Part shown: in pieces, positions 1-8,399 of the stretch | Layout: each line of letters begins with the position of its first letter | How positions within the stretch are numbered: the stretch's first letter is position 1 | Source: Solirubrobacter sp963792915 | GTDB lineage: Bacteria; Actinomycetota; Thermoleophilia; Solirubrobacterales; Solirubrobacteraceae | Length of the DNA: 64,000 nucleotides | Assembly (NCBI GenBank): GCA_963792915.1 | Contig: CAWBYD010000011.1 | Span: 47,076-111,075 of the forward strand | Direction of reading: 5' to 3' | Made by a program: the position numbers and the translations under genes | The notes under the pieces: model-generated | Databases searched by the model: none | What the model was told of the DNA's origin: nothing | What the model saw: the letters and a program-made list of their open reading frames with translations, nothing else

Positions 1-620
1 TGGTCCTGGGTCAGGAAGTTCCCGGGCTCGTTCGGGTAGAGCTCGAGCGCCAGCGCGTTCGCGCCCGGCACGAGCAGGCTCGTGACGTCGTAGACGTGCT
101 CGGCCTCAGACCCCGTGAGCTGCTGGGCGAGCTCGACGCCGTTGAGCCAGATGTCCGCGCGCCCCATCAGCCCGCGGATCGCCAGCTGGGCGTCCTGACC
201 GGGCGCAACGCCGGCGTTGAACGTCGTCCGGAACCACCACGGCACGCCGTACGGGCCCGCTGGGTCGGGCGGCGACGTCTGCCCGATCTCCGCGCCGGTG
301 CAGGTCTGGAGGTTGTCGGAGAAATAGATCGTCGCCGAGCTGCAGTGCTCGGGGTCCGGCCGGCCGGTCAGCCCGTTGATCGAGTTCGCGACCTGCGCGG
401 CCACCTCGGTGCCGGCCGCCCCGGCGTCGTCGGCCGTGACCGGCAGCCACGCCGGGTTGCCGTACCCGGGCTGGGAGATGAGTGGACCGCCGCCGCCGAT
501 CGCAGCGCTGCTCTGGACCTGCCAGGCGCCGCCGAGGGTCACGGTGGAGGCCGACGCGGGCGCGGCGAGGCCGAGCAACGCGAGCGCGACGACGAGGACA
601 CGGCTTGCGGCAGTGAGCAC
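1..620 (-). CDS. Secreted glycoside hydrolase family 2 protein (N-terminal part, truncated by window edge)
   Basis: The C-terminus lies outside the window, so only about 206 residues are visible. Translation from GTG at 620 gives a signal peptide (hydrophobic run VLVVALALLGLAAPASA) and then a mature protein beginning STVTLGGAWQVQ. The motifs GVPWWFRTTF, GRADIWLNGVEL and the ending ALALELYPNEPGNFL are typical of the sugar-binding jelly-roll domain of family 2 hydrolases, closest in feel to exo-beta-D-glucosaminidases. The catalytic TIM barrel is not visible, so the substrate is inferred. The start has an AGAGAGG Shine-Dalgarno sequence a few bases upstream and a sigma-A-like promoter at 691-719. 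It is probably exported and acts on polymeric sugar outside the cell. Confidence 0.8.
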   Translation of the reverse strand, partial: MLTAASRVLVVALALLGLAAPASASTVTLGGAWQVQSSAAIGGGGPLISQPGYGNPAWLPVTADDAGAAGTEVAAQVANSINGLTGRPDPEHCSSATIYFSDNLQTCTGAEIGQTSPPDPAGPYGVPWWFRTTFNAGVAPGQDAQLAIRGLMGRADIWLNGVELAQQLTGSEAEHVYDVTSLLVPGANALALELYPNEPGNFLTQD

Positions 621-690
621 TGGGCACCTCTCTTAGGGCACGCCGAGGAGACGCTGGTGGCCGCTTCCCGACGGCCACTCGCGAAGGCTC

Positions 691-719
691 AGGCTAAGCC
701 GCCGAGCCTGCCCTGTCAA
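691..719 (-). promoter_or_regulatory. Sigma-A-like promoter of the GH2 gene
   Basis: On the minus strand there is TTGACA (719-714), a 17-base spacer and TAGCCT (696-691). The -35 is perfect and the -10 fits TAnnnT. The transcript would start near 684, giving a leader of about 65 bases before the GTG at 620. Confidence 0.55.
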
Positions 720-819
720 TGCTCTTTCGGTGCCTCGCTTTCCGAATCTCCTGTTTCTCGCGTTCTCCTGCGGTATCTCTGCCAGGGAATTTGAAAGGAC
801 ACCTGCCTATTGCCGACGT

Positions 820-3486
820 TCAGCATGCGCTCGGGCCTTTCGCGCCGGGCGCGAGGCACAGGGCCTGCTGCTTGGGCAGGTGCTTCGCCACGACCGTGTA
901 GCGCACGTCGCGGCCGATCATCGCGGGCGCCGTGATGCGGATCTCGAGCCTCGTCTTGAGCAGCAGGCGACGCTTCACGAACGGCTTGAGCAGGTTGACC
1001 GTGTGCGCCGACAGCGCCGGCTTGAAGCGCTTGGCCTGGTACGGGCAGCCATACGCGACGTGCTTGGCGGCGCGCCGCTTCGGTCCGCTGCAGCGGACCT
1101 CGACCGCCGCCCCGGCGGGCACGTCGCGCACCGCCAGCCCGAGGACCGTCGTGTAGCTCCGCGCGCTGAGCCAGTTGTTCGCGATCACCGACGTGATCCG
1201 GCGCGCGGCCGCGGTGACCGTCACGACGACGCTGGCGTCGGCGGCGCGGTTGCCGGCGCGGTCGGACACGCCGGCGCGCAGCGTGTAGGTCCCCGGCGCC
1301 GCGAACGTGTACGTGACCGTCGCGCCGTTCGCGGCCGGGAGCCCGCCGTCGGCGGTCCAGTGCACGCCGGCCACGCCGGAGCCCGCGTCGCCGGCGTTGA
1401 GCGTGTAGGTCGCCGAGCTGCCGGCGGCAACCCGCTGCGGCCCCGCGATCCCCTGCGTGACGGGGGCGAGGCCGTCGGACTGGTACGTCGTCGCGCCGAC
1501 GCCGCACGGCGACTCGTTCCCGGCTGCGTCGACGGCGATCGCCGAGAACGTCGTCGTCGCGTTCGCGGGCAGCGTGACCGCGAGGCCGGGTGCCGCGAAC
1601 TCCGCCGCCGAGCCGGTGACCGCCGGCGCGCCGGAGCAGCTGCCGTTCGTGAACAGCCGGACGGTGCTTGCGCTCTCGGCCGTGCCGATGACGTGCGGCG
1701 TCGCGCTCTGCGCGGGCGACGGCGGATCGGTGGCGGTGATCGCCGGGGCGCTCGGCGCGACCGTGTCCTCGGCCCACACCGCGACACGGCCGCGCCCGCC
1801 CCCGGCCTCGCTCTCGCCGACCGCCAAGGTGCCGCCGGCGAGCCCAGCCGCTTGGAAGTTCGTCGCCCCGCCGTCGGTCGCGCTCAGGATGCGCGCGAAC
1901 TCGTTGAGGCTCTCCCAGCCGCCGGCGGGCTTGCGGAAGATGTACGCCGCGCCCTGGCTGGTGGTCCCGACGTTGACGCCCGGCGCCATCGCGACGAGCG
2001 TGTCGCCGTCGAGCGCCAGCCCGCTCCCGAGCGCGTCGGCGGCGGCCCGCTGCGCCGCGGTCAGCTTCGCGGTCTCGGCCTCGATCGTCAGCCGCGGGCT
2101 GTCGAAGACGTACGCGGCGCCGCGGCCGCCGTCGTCGCCCGGCGCTCCGGCGGCGACGGTCGCGCCGCTCACCGCCACCGACGCTCCCAGGTGGTCGCCG
2201 GCCGCGCCGTCGGACGCCTGCAGGCGGTGGTCCTGCGTCGCGTTGCGCCAGCCTGCAGCCGGCTTGCGGAAGACGTACGCGATGCCCTGGCCGGCGCGGC
2301 CGCCGACCGTCTTGGCGGGAGCGCCGGCGGCGAGCAGGCCGCCGTCGAGGTCCACGGACGTTCCCAGGTGGTCGTCGAGCGCGGGGTCGGAGGCGAGCAG
2401 CCGCGCCGCCTCGTGCGTCGCGGGCGCCCAGCCGCCGGCCGGGCGCTCGAACGTGAAGGCCGCGCCGGTCTGCTCGATCGCGGTCGAGAAGCCGGGCGCG
2501 CCGACGGCGACGGTCGTGCCCTGGACGGCCACGGAGGCGCCCAGTTCTGCGAACTCCTCCGGGCTCGTGAGCGTCAGCTTCGCCGTCTGGGTCGCATCGT
2601 GCCAGCCGCCGGCCGGCTTCTCCCACACGTAGGCCGAGCCCTCGCGCGCACCCTCGTCGCCGTTGGACTCGTCGGGGTTGCCGGCGACGATCGTCGCGCC
2701 GTCGGTCGCGACCGAGAACCCGAGCCGGTTCAGTGGCGCGCTGTCCGAGGCCGTGAGCTTCGCGGTCTGGGTCGCCGAGGCCCAGCCGGCCGCGGGCTTC
2801 GTGAACACGTAGACGGCGTTCTTGTTCGGCGCGCCCGCGGCGAGCGTGTCGCCGCTGGTCGCGACCGAGAACCCGAGCTCGTCGCCCGGCGCCGCGTCGG
2901 AGGCCGCCAGTGTGGCCGCACGAAAGAACGGGTCGATCGTGATCGGGTAGCGCGCGTGCGCGTCGTCGACGCGCAGGGCGACCGCGTGCCGGCCGCGCGG
3001 CTGCAGCCAGGCCTTGACGTCGTGGCCGCGGGCGTCGGTCGCCCACAGGCCGCGGTAGGTCAGCCCGCGGCCGAGCTGCAACCCGCGGCGGTCGGGGTCG
3101 AGGGTCAGGCGCCCGCCGGCGGTGTGCAGGACCAGCGTGCGCGGGCGGCGCAGCGTGAACCCCTGCTCGAGGCCGGAAGGACCGTTGACGTAGAACTCGG
3201 TCACGCCGCGCCGCTCGTAGCTGACGCGGTTGCCGGCCACGCGCGGCGCCACGCCGGGGCCAGCCAGCCGCACCCGGTAGTGCTCGCCGCCATGCGACAG
3301 CCGCACCCCGTCGGGCCCGAAGCGCGCCACCAGGCGCCCGTTGCGCAGCGCTGCATGCCGTGCGGAGTAGGCGGAGTCAGCCGCTCCCAGGTGCGCCGAC
3401 ACGGCGGCCACGGCGGGCGGAGGGGGTGCAGGGGCGGTCGACGCGGCCAGGGCGGCGACAGTGGTGAGCAGTGCGGAGGCCGCCAT
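820..3486 (-). CDS. Secreted FG-GAP repeat protein with Ig-like C-terminal domains
   Basis: 888 residues starting at ATG 3486 (MAASALLTTVAALAA), which gives a clean signal peptide; a longer upstream reading frame gives implausible Arg/Pro/Ser-rich sequence. After an N-terminal region of about 180 residues come seven FG-GAP-like repeats, each built on a core such as LGFSVATSGDTLAAGAP followed by VYVFTKPAAGW. These form a beta-propeller of the integrin-alpha/FG-GAP_2 type. Beyond them are two Ig/PKD-like segments (for example VTQGIAGPQRVAAGSSATYTL) and a basic C-terminal module with paired Cys. No LPXTG or C-terminal membrane anchor is seen, so it is probably secreted or loosely wall-bound. Function unknown; adhesion or ligand binding is an inference. 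A small GGGGA/TCCCC hairpin (3526-3537) lies between it and recR. Confidence 0.8.
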   Translation of the reverse strand: MAASALLTTVAALAASTAPAPPPPAVAAVSAHLGAADSAYSARHAALRNGRLVARFGPDGVRLSHGGEHYRVRLAGPGVAPRVAGNRVSYERRGVTEFYVNGPSGLEQGFTLRRPRTLVLHTAGGRLTLDPDRRGLQLGRGLTYRGLWATDARGHDVKAWLQPRGRHAVALRVDDAHARYPITIDPFFRAATLAASDAAPGDELGFSVATSGDTLAAGAPNKNAVYVFTKPAAGWASATQTAKLTASDSAPLNRLGFSVATDGATIVAGNPDESNGDEGAREGSAYVWEKPAGGWHDATQTAKLTLTSPEEFAELGASVAVQGTTVAVGAPGFSTAIEQTGAAFTFERPAGGWAPATHEAARLLASDPALDDHLGTSVDLDGGLLAAGAPAKTVGGRAGQGIAYVFRKPAAGWRNATQDHRLQASDGAAGDHLGASVAVSGATVAAGAPGDDGGRGAAYVFDSPRLTIEAETAKLTAAQRAAADALGSGLALDGDTLVAMAPGVNVGTTSQGAAYIFRKPAGGWESLNEFARILSATDGGATNFQAAGLAGGTLAVGESEAGGGRGRVAVWAEDTVAPSAPAITATDPPSPAQSATPHVIGTAESASTVRLFTNGSCSGAPAVTGSAAEFAAPGLAVTLPANATTTFSAIAVDAAGNESPCGVGATTYQSDGLAPVTQGIAGPQRVAAGSSATYTLNAGDAGSGVAGVHWTADGGLPAANGATVTYTFAAPGTYTLRAGVSDRAGNRAADASVVVTVTAAARRITSVIANNWLSARSYTTVLGLAVRDVPAGAAVEVRCSGPKRRAAKHVAYGCPYQAKRFKPALSAHTVNLLKPFVKRRLLLKTRLEIRITAPAMIGRDVRYTVVAKHLPKQQALCLAPGAKGPSAC

Positions 3487-3544
3487 GGCCGCAGAGTGTG
3501 CGAGCGCCGGCGGGGCGCAGCAATCGGGGAGGTCCCCTGAACTT

Positions 3545-4141
3545 TTACAGCGCGCGGCGGCCGGCGAACGCTCGGCCGAGCGTGACCTCGTCGGCGTACT
3601 CGAGGTCGCCGCCGACCGGGAGGCCGGAGGCGAGGCGGGTGACCGCGACGTCCGGGATGCGCTCGTGCAGGGCGGCGGCGATGTGGAGCGCGGTCGCCTC
3701 GCCGGTCGTGGTCGGGTTGGTGGCGAGCACGACTTCGCGCACGCCATCGGTCACGCGGCCGTAGAGCTGGGCGAGGCGCAGATCCTCGGGCTCCACGCCA
3801 TCGATCGGCGAGAGCGCGCCGCCGAGCACGTGGTAGCGGCCGCGGAACTCGTGCGTGCGCTCGATCGGGATCACGTCCGGCGCTTCCTCGACGACGCAGA
3901 TCACGCTCGTGTCGCGGCGCTCGTCGAGACAGATCGCGCAGCGGGGGCCCTCGGCCAGGTTGAAGCAGACCTCGCACAGCGTGATCTTGTCCTTGACGTC
4001 GCGGATCGCCTGCGCGAGCGCGAGCGCGTCCTCGTTGGACGCCCGCAGGACGTGGAACGCGAGCCGCTGCGCGGTGCGGTTCCCGATCCCCGGCAGCTTG
4101 GAGAGCTCGGTGACGAGCCGTTGCAGCGGCGGGGCAAGCAA
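3545..4141 (-). CDS. recR: Recombination mediator protein RecR
   Basis: 198 residues, the normal RecR length. The helix-hairpin-helix LSKLPGIGNRTAQRLAFH is near residues 14-31, a zinc site is formed by C56, C59, C68 and C71 (CEVCFNLAEGPRCAIC), and a TOPRIM domain (ICVVEEAPDVIPIE onward) follows. With RecF/RecO it loads RecA at gapped DNA. The chosen start is TTG at 4141, which places MLAPPLQRL as in other RecR proteins; there is no good Shine-Dalgarno sequence, so translation is probably coupled to ybaB, which ends 31 bases upstream. It is the last gene of the conserved dnaX-ybaB-recR string. Confidence 0.95.
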   Translation of the reverse strand: MLAPPLQRLVTELSKLPGIGNRTAQRLAFHVLRASNEDALALAQAIRDVKDKITLCEVCFNLAEGPRCAICLDERRDTSVICVVEEAPDVIPIERTHEFRGRYHVLGGALSPIDGVEPEDLRLAQLYGRVTDGVREVVLATNPTTTGEATALHIAAALHERIPDVAVTRLASGLPVGGDLEYADEVTLGRAFAGRRAL

Positions 4142-4172
4142 GTTAACCGCGGAGGGGTTGTACCTTGACCAA

Positions 4173-4607
4173 CTACTTCCGCTTCTGGGCGCGGCGCGCG
4201 GCGCGGTTGGGTGCGCCGCCGCCGCTCGGCAGGCCGCCGGGCGCCCCGCCTCCGAGGCCGCCCATGCCGCCGAGCCCGAGCGACTCGAGCGCGCTCATCG
4301 GATCGAAGCCGCCGGCCTCGGCGCCGCCGAGCTTGGTCTGCTGGAGCTCCTCGGCCATCCGCAGCGCCTCGTTGACGGCGGCGACGACCATGTCCTGCAG
4401 CATCTCGACGTCCTCGGGATCGACCGCGTCGGGATCGATGACCAGGCTCTCGAGGCGCAGGTCGCCGGTCATCGCGACCTTGACCATGCCGCCGCCAGCG
4501 CTCGCCTCGACCTTCTCGGACTTCAGCGCCTCCTGCGCCTCCTGCTGCGCGGCCAGCATCGCCTGCGCCTCGGCGAGCATCTTCTGGAGGTTGGGCGGCT
4601 GAGGCAT
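4173..4607 (-). CDS. ybaB: YbaB/EbfC family nucleoid-associated protein
   Basis: 144 residues. The N-terminal half is the YbaB DNA-binding fold (LQKMLAEAQAMLAAQQEAQ, then VEASAGGGMVKVAMTGDL and VNEALRMAEELQQ). The C-terminal 45 residues are a Gly/Pro-rich tail ending in a basic patch (NRAARRAQKRK), longer than in Escherichia coli YbaB. YbaB is a dimeric nucleoid protein almost always encoded between dnaX and recR, as here. Its ATG overlaps the dnaX stop (ATGA, 4607), which indicates translational coupling. Confidence 0.93.
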   Translation of the reverse strand: MPQPPNLQKMLAEAQAMLAAQQEAQEALKSEKVEASAGGGMVKVAMTGDLRLESLVIDPDAVDPEDVEMLQDMVVAAVNEALRMAEELQQTKLGGAEAGGFDPMSALESLGLGGMGGLGGGAPGGLPSGGGAPNRAARRAQKRK

Positions 4608-6553
4608 CAGGTCTGCTCCTCGGGCTCCGGAGGAAGCTCCTCCGCGTCGAACTCTGTCATGAAGCGCTCCACCAGCTCGTCCTCTGAGAGCGCGGGAGCG
4701 GCGGTGGCGGCGACCGGAACGGGCTCGCCCTCGGCCCGCAATGCGTAGGCGAGCCGCAGCGAGGAGCCGGTGACCGTGCGGATCGCCTTGGCGATCAGCT
4801 CGCGGTTCGCGGGGTCCTCGGCCTTACGCTTGAGGAACGCCGACGACTCGGGCCACGCGAGCGTGAGCCCCTCGCCGGCCAGCGCGGCGGGCGCGGCGTC
4901 CTCGAGCAGCGCGGCGAGCATCGGGGTCTCGCGGCGCAGCGACTCGACCACGGCGGGCCAGACCTGGCCGAATGCGGCGAGGTCGAGCTCCACGCCCGCC
5001 GAGAAGCTCGGCTCGGGGGCGGGCGAGTCAGGGTCCACGACGGCGACGGCGGTGACCGCCGGCGCGCGGTCCTCGCTCGACGCGAGCTCCCGGGCGACGG
5101 CTGCCGCGGCCTCGTCGGCGGCGGCCTGCGCCTGGCGCGCGTCGGCGGCCCCGGCGCCCGGCAGCGTGGCGGAGACCGCGACGGGCGGCTGGCCCGCGAC
5201 CTGTGCGGTCAGCGCGACGTCCGTGCGGCCGCGGGCGCCGTCGGCGGGAGAGGGCGCCACGCTCTCGGCGGCGGGCCGTGGCCCGTCGGCGGCGGGCGCC
5301 GCGCTCGCGGCGGAGGGCCGCGCCCCGTCGGCGGCGCGGCCGGCGGCGGTCTGGGCGCGATCGGGCGCCTTCCCCACCGGCGCCGCGGGGCGCGCCTCGA
5401 GCCGCTCGATGCGCGACTGCAGCGCGCGCACGGACGCCTCGAGGTCGGGCGTGGCCGCCTTCACCAGCGCCAGCTCGAGCTGGGTGCGCGCGTCGGCGCC
5501 GTCCTTCATCGCGCGCAGCGCCGCCGCGATCAGCTCGATCAGCCGGACGACCGTGGCGGCGCCGGCGCGCGCGGCCTGCTCGGCGAGTCGCTGGTCCTGC
5601 TCGGGCGTGACCGACAGCTCGGCCGGGACCTCGCCGAGCACCTGCACGACCATCAGCGCCCGCGCGTGCGCCTCGAGGTCGCCGAAGAAGCGGCCGAGGT
5701 CGCGCCCCGAGTCGGCCAGGCGGGCGGCGGCGTGCAGGGCGGAGCGCGCGTCGCCGTCGGTGATCGCATCGACGCAGCCGAACAGCAGGTCGGCGTCGGC
5801 GGCGCCGAGCACGGCGAGCACGTCCTCGAGCGCGATCGCGTGCCCGGAGTAGGCGACCAGCTGCTCGAGCGTCCCCAGCGCGTCGCGGAACGAGCCGGTG
5901 GCCGAGCGCGCGACCAGCGCGAGCGCGTCGGGCCCGATCTCGATCGACTCGGCGTCGGCCGCGCGGCGCAGCACCTGGCCGATCTGCACCACCGACGGCC
6001 GCGCGAAGTCGAAGCGGTGGCAGCGGTCGACGACCGTCGGCAGCACCTTGTTGGCCTCGGTCGTGGCGAGCACGAAGATCGTGTGCGGCGGCGGCTCCTC
6101 GAGCGTCTTGAGGAACGCGTTCCACGCCGCGGGCGTGAGCATGTGCGCCTCGTCGAGGATGTAGACCTTGTAGCTGCCGGCGACCGGCGCGTAGGCCACG
6201 CGCTCGCGCAGGTCGCGGATGTCGTCGACCGAGTTGTTGGACGCGGCGTCCATCTCGACGACGTCGAGCGAGCTGGCCGAGGCGATCGCCCGGCAGGACT
6301 CGCAGGCCCCGCACGGCGTGATCGTCGGGCCGCCCGGGCCGCTCCCGCCGCCGGCCGCGCCCTGGCAATTCAGGGAGGCGGCGAGGATCTTCGCCATCGA
6401 GGTCTTGCCGGTCCCGCGCGAGCCCACGAACAGGTACGCGTGGTGGACCCGGCCCTGCTCGAGCGCGTTGCGCAGGGTGCGGACGACATGCTCCTGGCCC
6501 ACGACGTCTGCGAACGTGCGGGGGCGATGACGGCGGTACAGCGAAGCGGCCAA
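4607..6553 (-). CDS. dnaX: DNA polymerase III subunit tau/gamma
   Basis: 648 residues from TTG at 6553 (MAASLYRRHRPRTFADVVGQ). Clamp-loader features: Walker A GSRGTGKTS at about residues 44-52, a zinc site using C63, C81, C84 and C87, Walker B ILDEAHML, and a sensor region TLEEPPPHTIFVLATTE. The C-terminal third is Ala/Pro-rich and ends in an acidic tail, as in the tau form that reaches the polymerase and helicase. The TTG start is supported by a TAGACT hexamer (6569-6564) ten bases upstream and by alignment with the usual N-terminus. It heads the dnaX-ybaB-recR operon. In-frame sequence upstream of TTG is open but not family-like. Confidence 0.95.
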   Translation of the reverse strand: MAASLYRRHRPRTFADVVGQEHVVRTLRNALEQGRVHHAYLFVGSRGTGKTSMAKILAASLNCQGAAGGGSGPGGPTITPCGACESCRAIASASSLDVVEMDAASNNSVDDIRDLRERVAYAPVAGSYKVYILDEAHMLTPAAWNAFLKTLEEPPPHTIFVLATTEANKVLPTVVDRCHRFDFARPSVVQIGQVLRRAADAESIEIGPDALALVARSATGSFRDALGTLEQLVAYSGHAIALEDVLAVLGAADADLLFGCVDAITDGDARSALHAAARLADSGRDLGRFFGDLEAHARALMVVQVLGEVPAELSVTPEQDQRLAEQAARAGAATVVRLIELIAAALRAMKDGADARTQLELALVKAATPDLEASVRALQSRIERLEARPAAPVGKAPDRAQTAAGRAADGARPSAASAAPAADGPRPAAESVAPSPADGARGRTDVALTAQVAGQPPVAVSATLPGAGAADARQAQAAADEAAAAVARELASSEDRAPAVTAVAVVDPDSPAPEPSFSAGVELDLAAFGQVWPAVVESLRRETPMLAALLEDAAPAALAGEGLTLAWPESSAFLKRKAEDPANRELIAKAIRTVTGSSLRLAYALRAEGEPVPVAATAAPALSEDELVERFMTEFDAEELPPEPEEQT

Positions 6554-7972
6554 AGGAGTTCTGAGTCTAGTGGCGGCGCCGACGGGATCGGCCGCCGCGC
6601 GGCGTTGGCGATCCCGCTCGGTGCGGCTCTCGCGTGGCTGGCGATCGGCGCCGGGTTCCTCAACTACGACACCGCGTACAGCCTGATCTGGGGCGGCGAC
6701 GTGTTGCACGGGCGCCAGCCGGACTTCGACGTCTCGCTGGCCCCCACGCCGCATCCGCTGGCCACGCTCCTAGGCGCCGCGCTGACGCCGTTCGGCGACG
6801 CCGGCCAGACGCTCTGGGTCGTGATCGCCTACCTCAGCCTCGGGGCGCTCGCGTGGCTGTGCTTCGAGCTGGGTGCGCACTGGTTCGGCCGCGCGGCGGG
6901 GATCGTGGCCGCGCTCGTGATCCTCACCCGCATCCCGGTGCTGTCCTTCGGCGTACGCGCGTACGTCGACATCCCCTATGTCGTGCTCGCGCTCGGTGCG
7001 CTGCTGGCCGAGGCGCGCCGGCCGAAGGCGGGGACGGTCCCGCTGGTGCTGCTCGCGCTGGCGGGCCTGCTGCGCCCGGAGGCGTGGCTGCTCTCGCTCG
7101 CCTACGTCGCGTATCTGCGCGAGCCGCGGCTCTTGTGGCTCGCGCTCGCCGCGCCCGTCCTGTGGATCGCCCACGACGCGATCCTCGCCGGCGACCCGCT
7201 GCATTCGCTGACCGGGACGCGCGACCACGCCGTCGAGCTCGTGCGCACGACGGGCCTGACCGCCGTGCCGGCCACGGTGCCGCGGCGGCTCGGCGAGATC
7301 CTGCGCGAGCCCGGCCTGTTCGGCGCGGCGGCCGGCGGCCTGCTCGTGCTCGGGCTGATGCGCCGGCGCGCGGCCCTGCCGATCGCCGCCGGCCTCGCGT
7401 CGATCGTCGCGTTCTCGGTGCTCGCCGTCGCCGGGCTCCCGATCCTCGGCCGCTACCTGATCCTGCCGGCCGCGCTGCTCGCGGTGTTCGCCGGCGCCGG
7501 CGCATTCGGCTGGACGCAGCTGGCGCGCGATCACCCGTGGCGGCGGCGCTGGATGGCGATCGGCGCGCTCGTGCTCGCCGTCTTCGCGGTCTTTGTGCCC
7601 AACCAGGCCAGCCGGATCCGTGACCTGCGCGGCTCGATGCAGCTGCAGGCGCACATCCTCGACGACCTGCACGCCATCGCCCGATCGCCGCACTTCAGCT
7701 GCCGCCCGGTGGCCGTGCCGAACCACCGCCCGGTCCCGCACATCGCGCTGTGGGCCGACCTCGCCCCGAGCTCGATCGTCTCCGCGCAGCTCGAGCGACC
7801 GGTCAGCGGCCTCTACGTGAGCCCGGCCAACGCCCGCGTGGAGCGCAACTTCACGCTCGACCCGCACGACCCGAAGCGCCTCACGGCGGCGATCCCACCC
7901 GGGTTCACGCGCGCCGACGCGAACGCCTCGTGGGTGCTCTACGCCCGCTGCCAGGCGAACGCCACCGGGTGA
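6527..7972 (+). CDS. Polytopic membrane protein, probable GT-C-like glycosyltransferase
   Basis: Up to 481 residues with about ten hydrophobic segments. The first external loop has NYDTAYSLIWGGDVLHG and PTPHPLATLLGA, the arrangement of an acidic residue after the first membrane span seen in GT-C (PMT/ArnT-like) sugar transferases that use polyprenyl-linked donors. The C-terminal 130 residues form a soluble external domain containing one Cys. The start is uncertain. ATG 6527 would overlap the opposite-strand dnaX start by 27 bases; TTG 6605 (MAIPLGAALAW) leaves a 51-base gap and loses nothing conserved. Its plus-strand position splits the usual SRP RNA-dnaX-ybaB-recR order. Substrate unknown. 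Confidence 0.75.
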   Translation: MTAVQRSGQRSSESSGGADGIGRRAALAIPLGAALAWLAIGAGFLNYDTAYSLIWGGDVLHGRQPDFDVSLAPTPHPLATLLGAALTPFGDAGQTLWVVIAYLSLGALAWLCFELGAHWFGRAAGIVAALVILTRIPVLSFGVRAYVDIPYVVLALGALLAEARRPKAGTVPLVLLALAGLLRPEAWLLSLAYVAYLREPRLLWLALAAPVLWIAHDAILAGDPLHSLTGTRDHAVELVRTTGLTAVPATVPRRLGEILREPGLFGAAAGGLLVLGLMRRRAALPIAAGLASIVAFSVLAVAGLPILGRYLILPAALLAVFAGAGAFGWTQLARDHPWRRRWMAIGALVLAVFAVFVPNQASRIRDLRGSMQLQAHILDDLHAIARSPHFSCRPVAVPNHRPVPHIALWADLAPSSIVSAQLERPVSGLYVSPANARVERNFTLDPHDPKRLTAAIPPGFTRADANASWVLYARCQANATG

Positions 7973-8064
7973 CCTATTGGTTTCGCCCTCCGGTCGCCGG
8001 CCACGGGTGGCGAGAAGTCCGTCCCGGAGAGGGCGCGAGTATGAGCGTCAGCGAATACTCGACA

Positions 8065-8125
8065 GTCCATTGCGCGCACACCGCCGGCGGCGACGAAGTC
8101 GCCCGCCGCGGTGCGCGGAATGGAC
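8065..8125. terminator. 61-base near-perfect hairpin at the 3' end of the SRP RNA
   Basis: The arms 8065-8079 and 8111-8125 pair with one mismatch. An inner stem, GGCGAC/GTCGCC (8089-8094 with 8098-8103), closes on the three-base loop 8095-8097. On the minus strand it follows the SRP RNA directly and shares bases 8122-8125 with that RNA's closing helix. No U-run follows, so it is either an atypical terminator or a processing/stability element. Confidence 0.5.
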
Positions 8126-8394
8126 CGTGCGGTCCCTCCTTCGAAGTCAGACCTCCGGGGACTGCCCGCCTCTCTGGCTCCGGCCGGGCGACCCCGCATC
8201 GCCCACCGGTGACCGCTTAAGGCTGCTTCCTTCCGGACCTGACCTGGTTCACGGGCCGACGTCGCGCGGGACCCGACCATCGACGCCGTGAAAGCGAGCG
8301 TTGGCCCGGAGCCGTGCCCCTCAGGAGGGAATTCGGCCCCGCTAGAGCGGATTGCGGGTACAGGGCGCCGCTACGTCCCCGCCTAGCACGGTCC
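8122..8394 (-). ncRNA. ffs: Signal recognition particle RNA, bacterial large type
   Basis: The SRP54-binding hairpin is unmistakable: GGTCAGGTCCGGAAGGAAGC, read on the minus strand within 8244-8221, with its GGAA loop and asymmetric internal loop. The 5' part carries the Alu domain of Bacillus-type SRP RNA (GCCCTGTACCCGCAATCCGC, then CTAGCGGGGCCGAATTCCCT), so this is the roughly 270-nt large form and not the 4.5S form. The ends are set by pairing GGACCGTGC (8394-8386) with GCACGGTCC (8130-8122). It forms the RNA core of the particle that targets nascent membrane proteins. A TAGGCT -10 element sits seven bases upstream of the proposed 5' end, within the end of the sigma gene. Confidence 0.93.
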
Positions 8395-8399
8395 GCGAC

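Noticed and set aside
730..3540. A long plus-strand open frame opposite the FG-GAP gene
   Set aside because: Arg/Ala/Gly-rich composition typical of an antisense shadow in high-GC DNA; the minus strand has a signal peptide and clear repeats.
8041..8220. Protein-coding frame across the SRP RNA region
   Set aside because: The stretch is explained by the SRP RNA and the adjoining hairpin; the encoded peptide has no family features.
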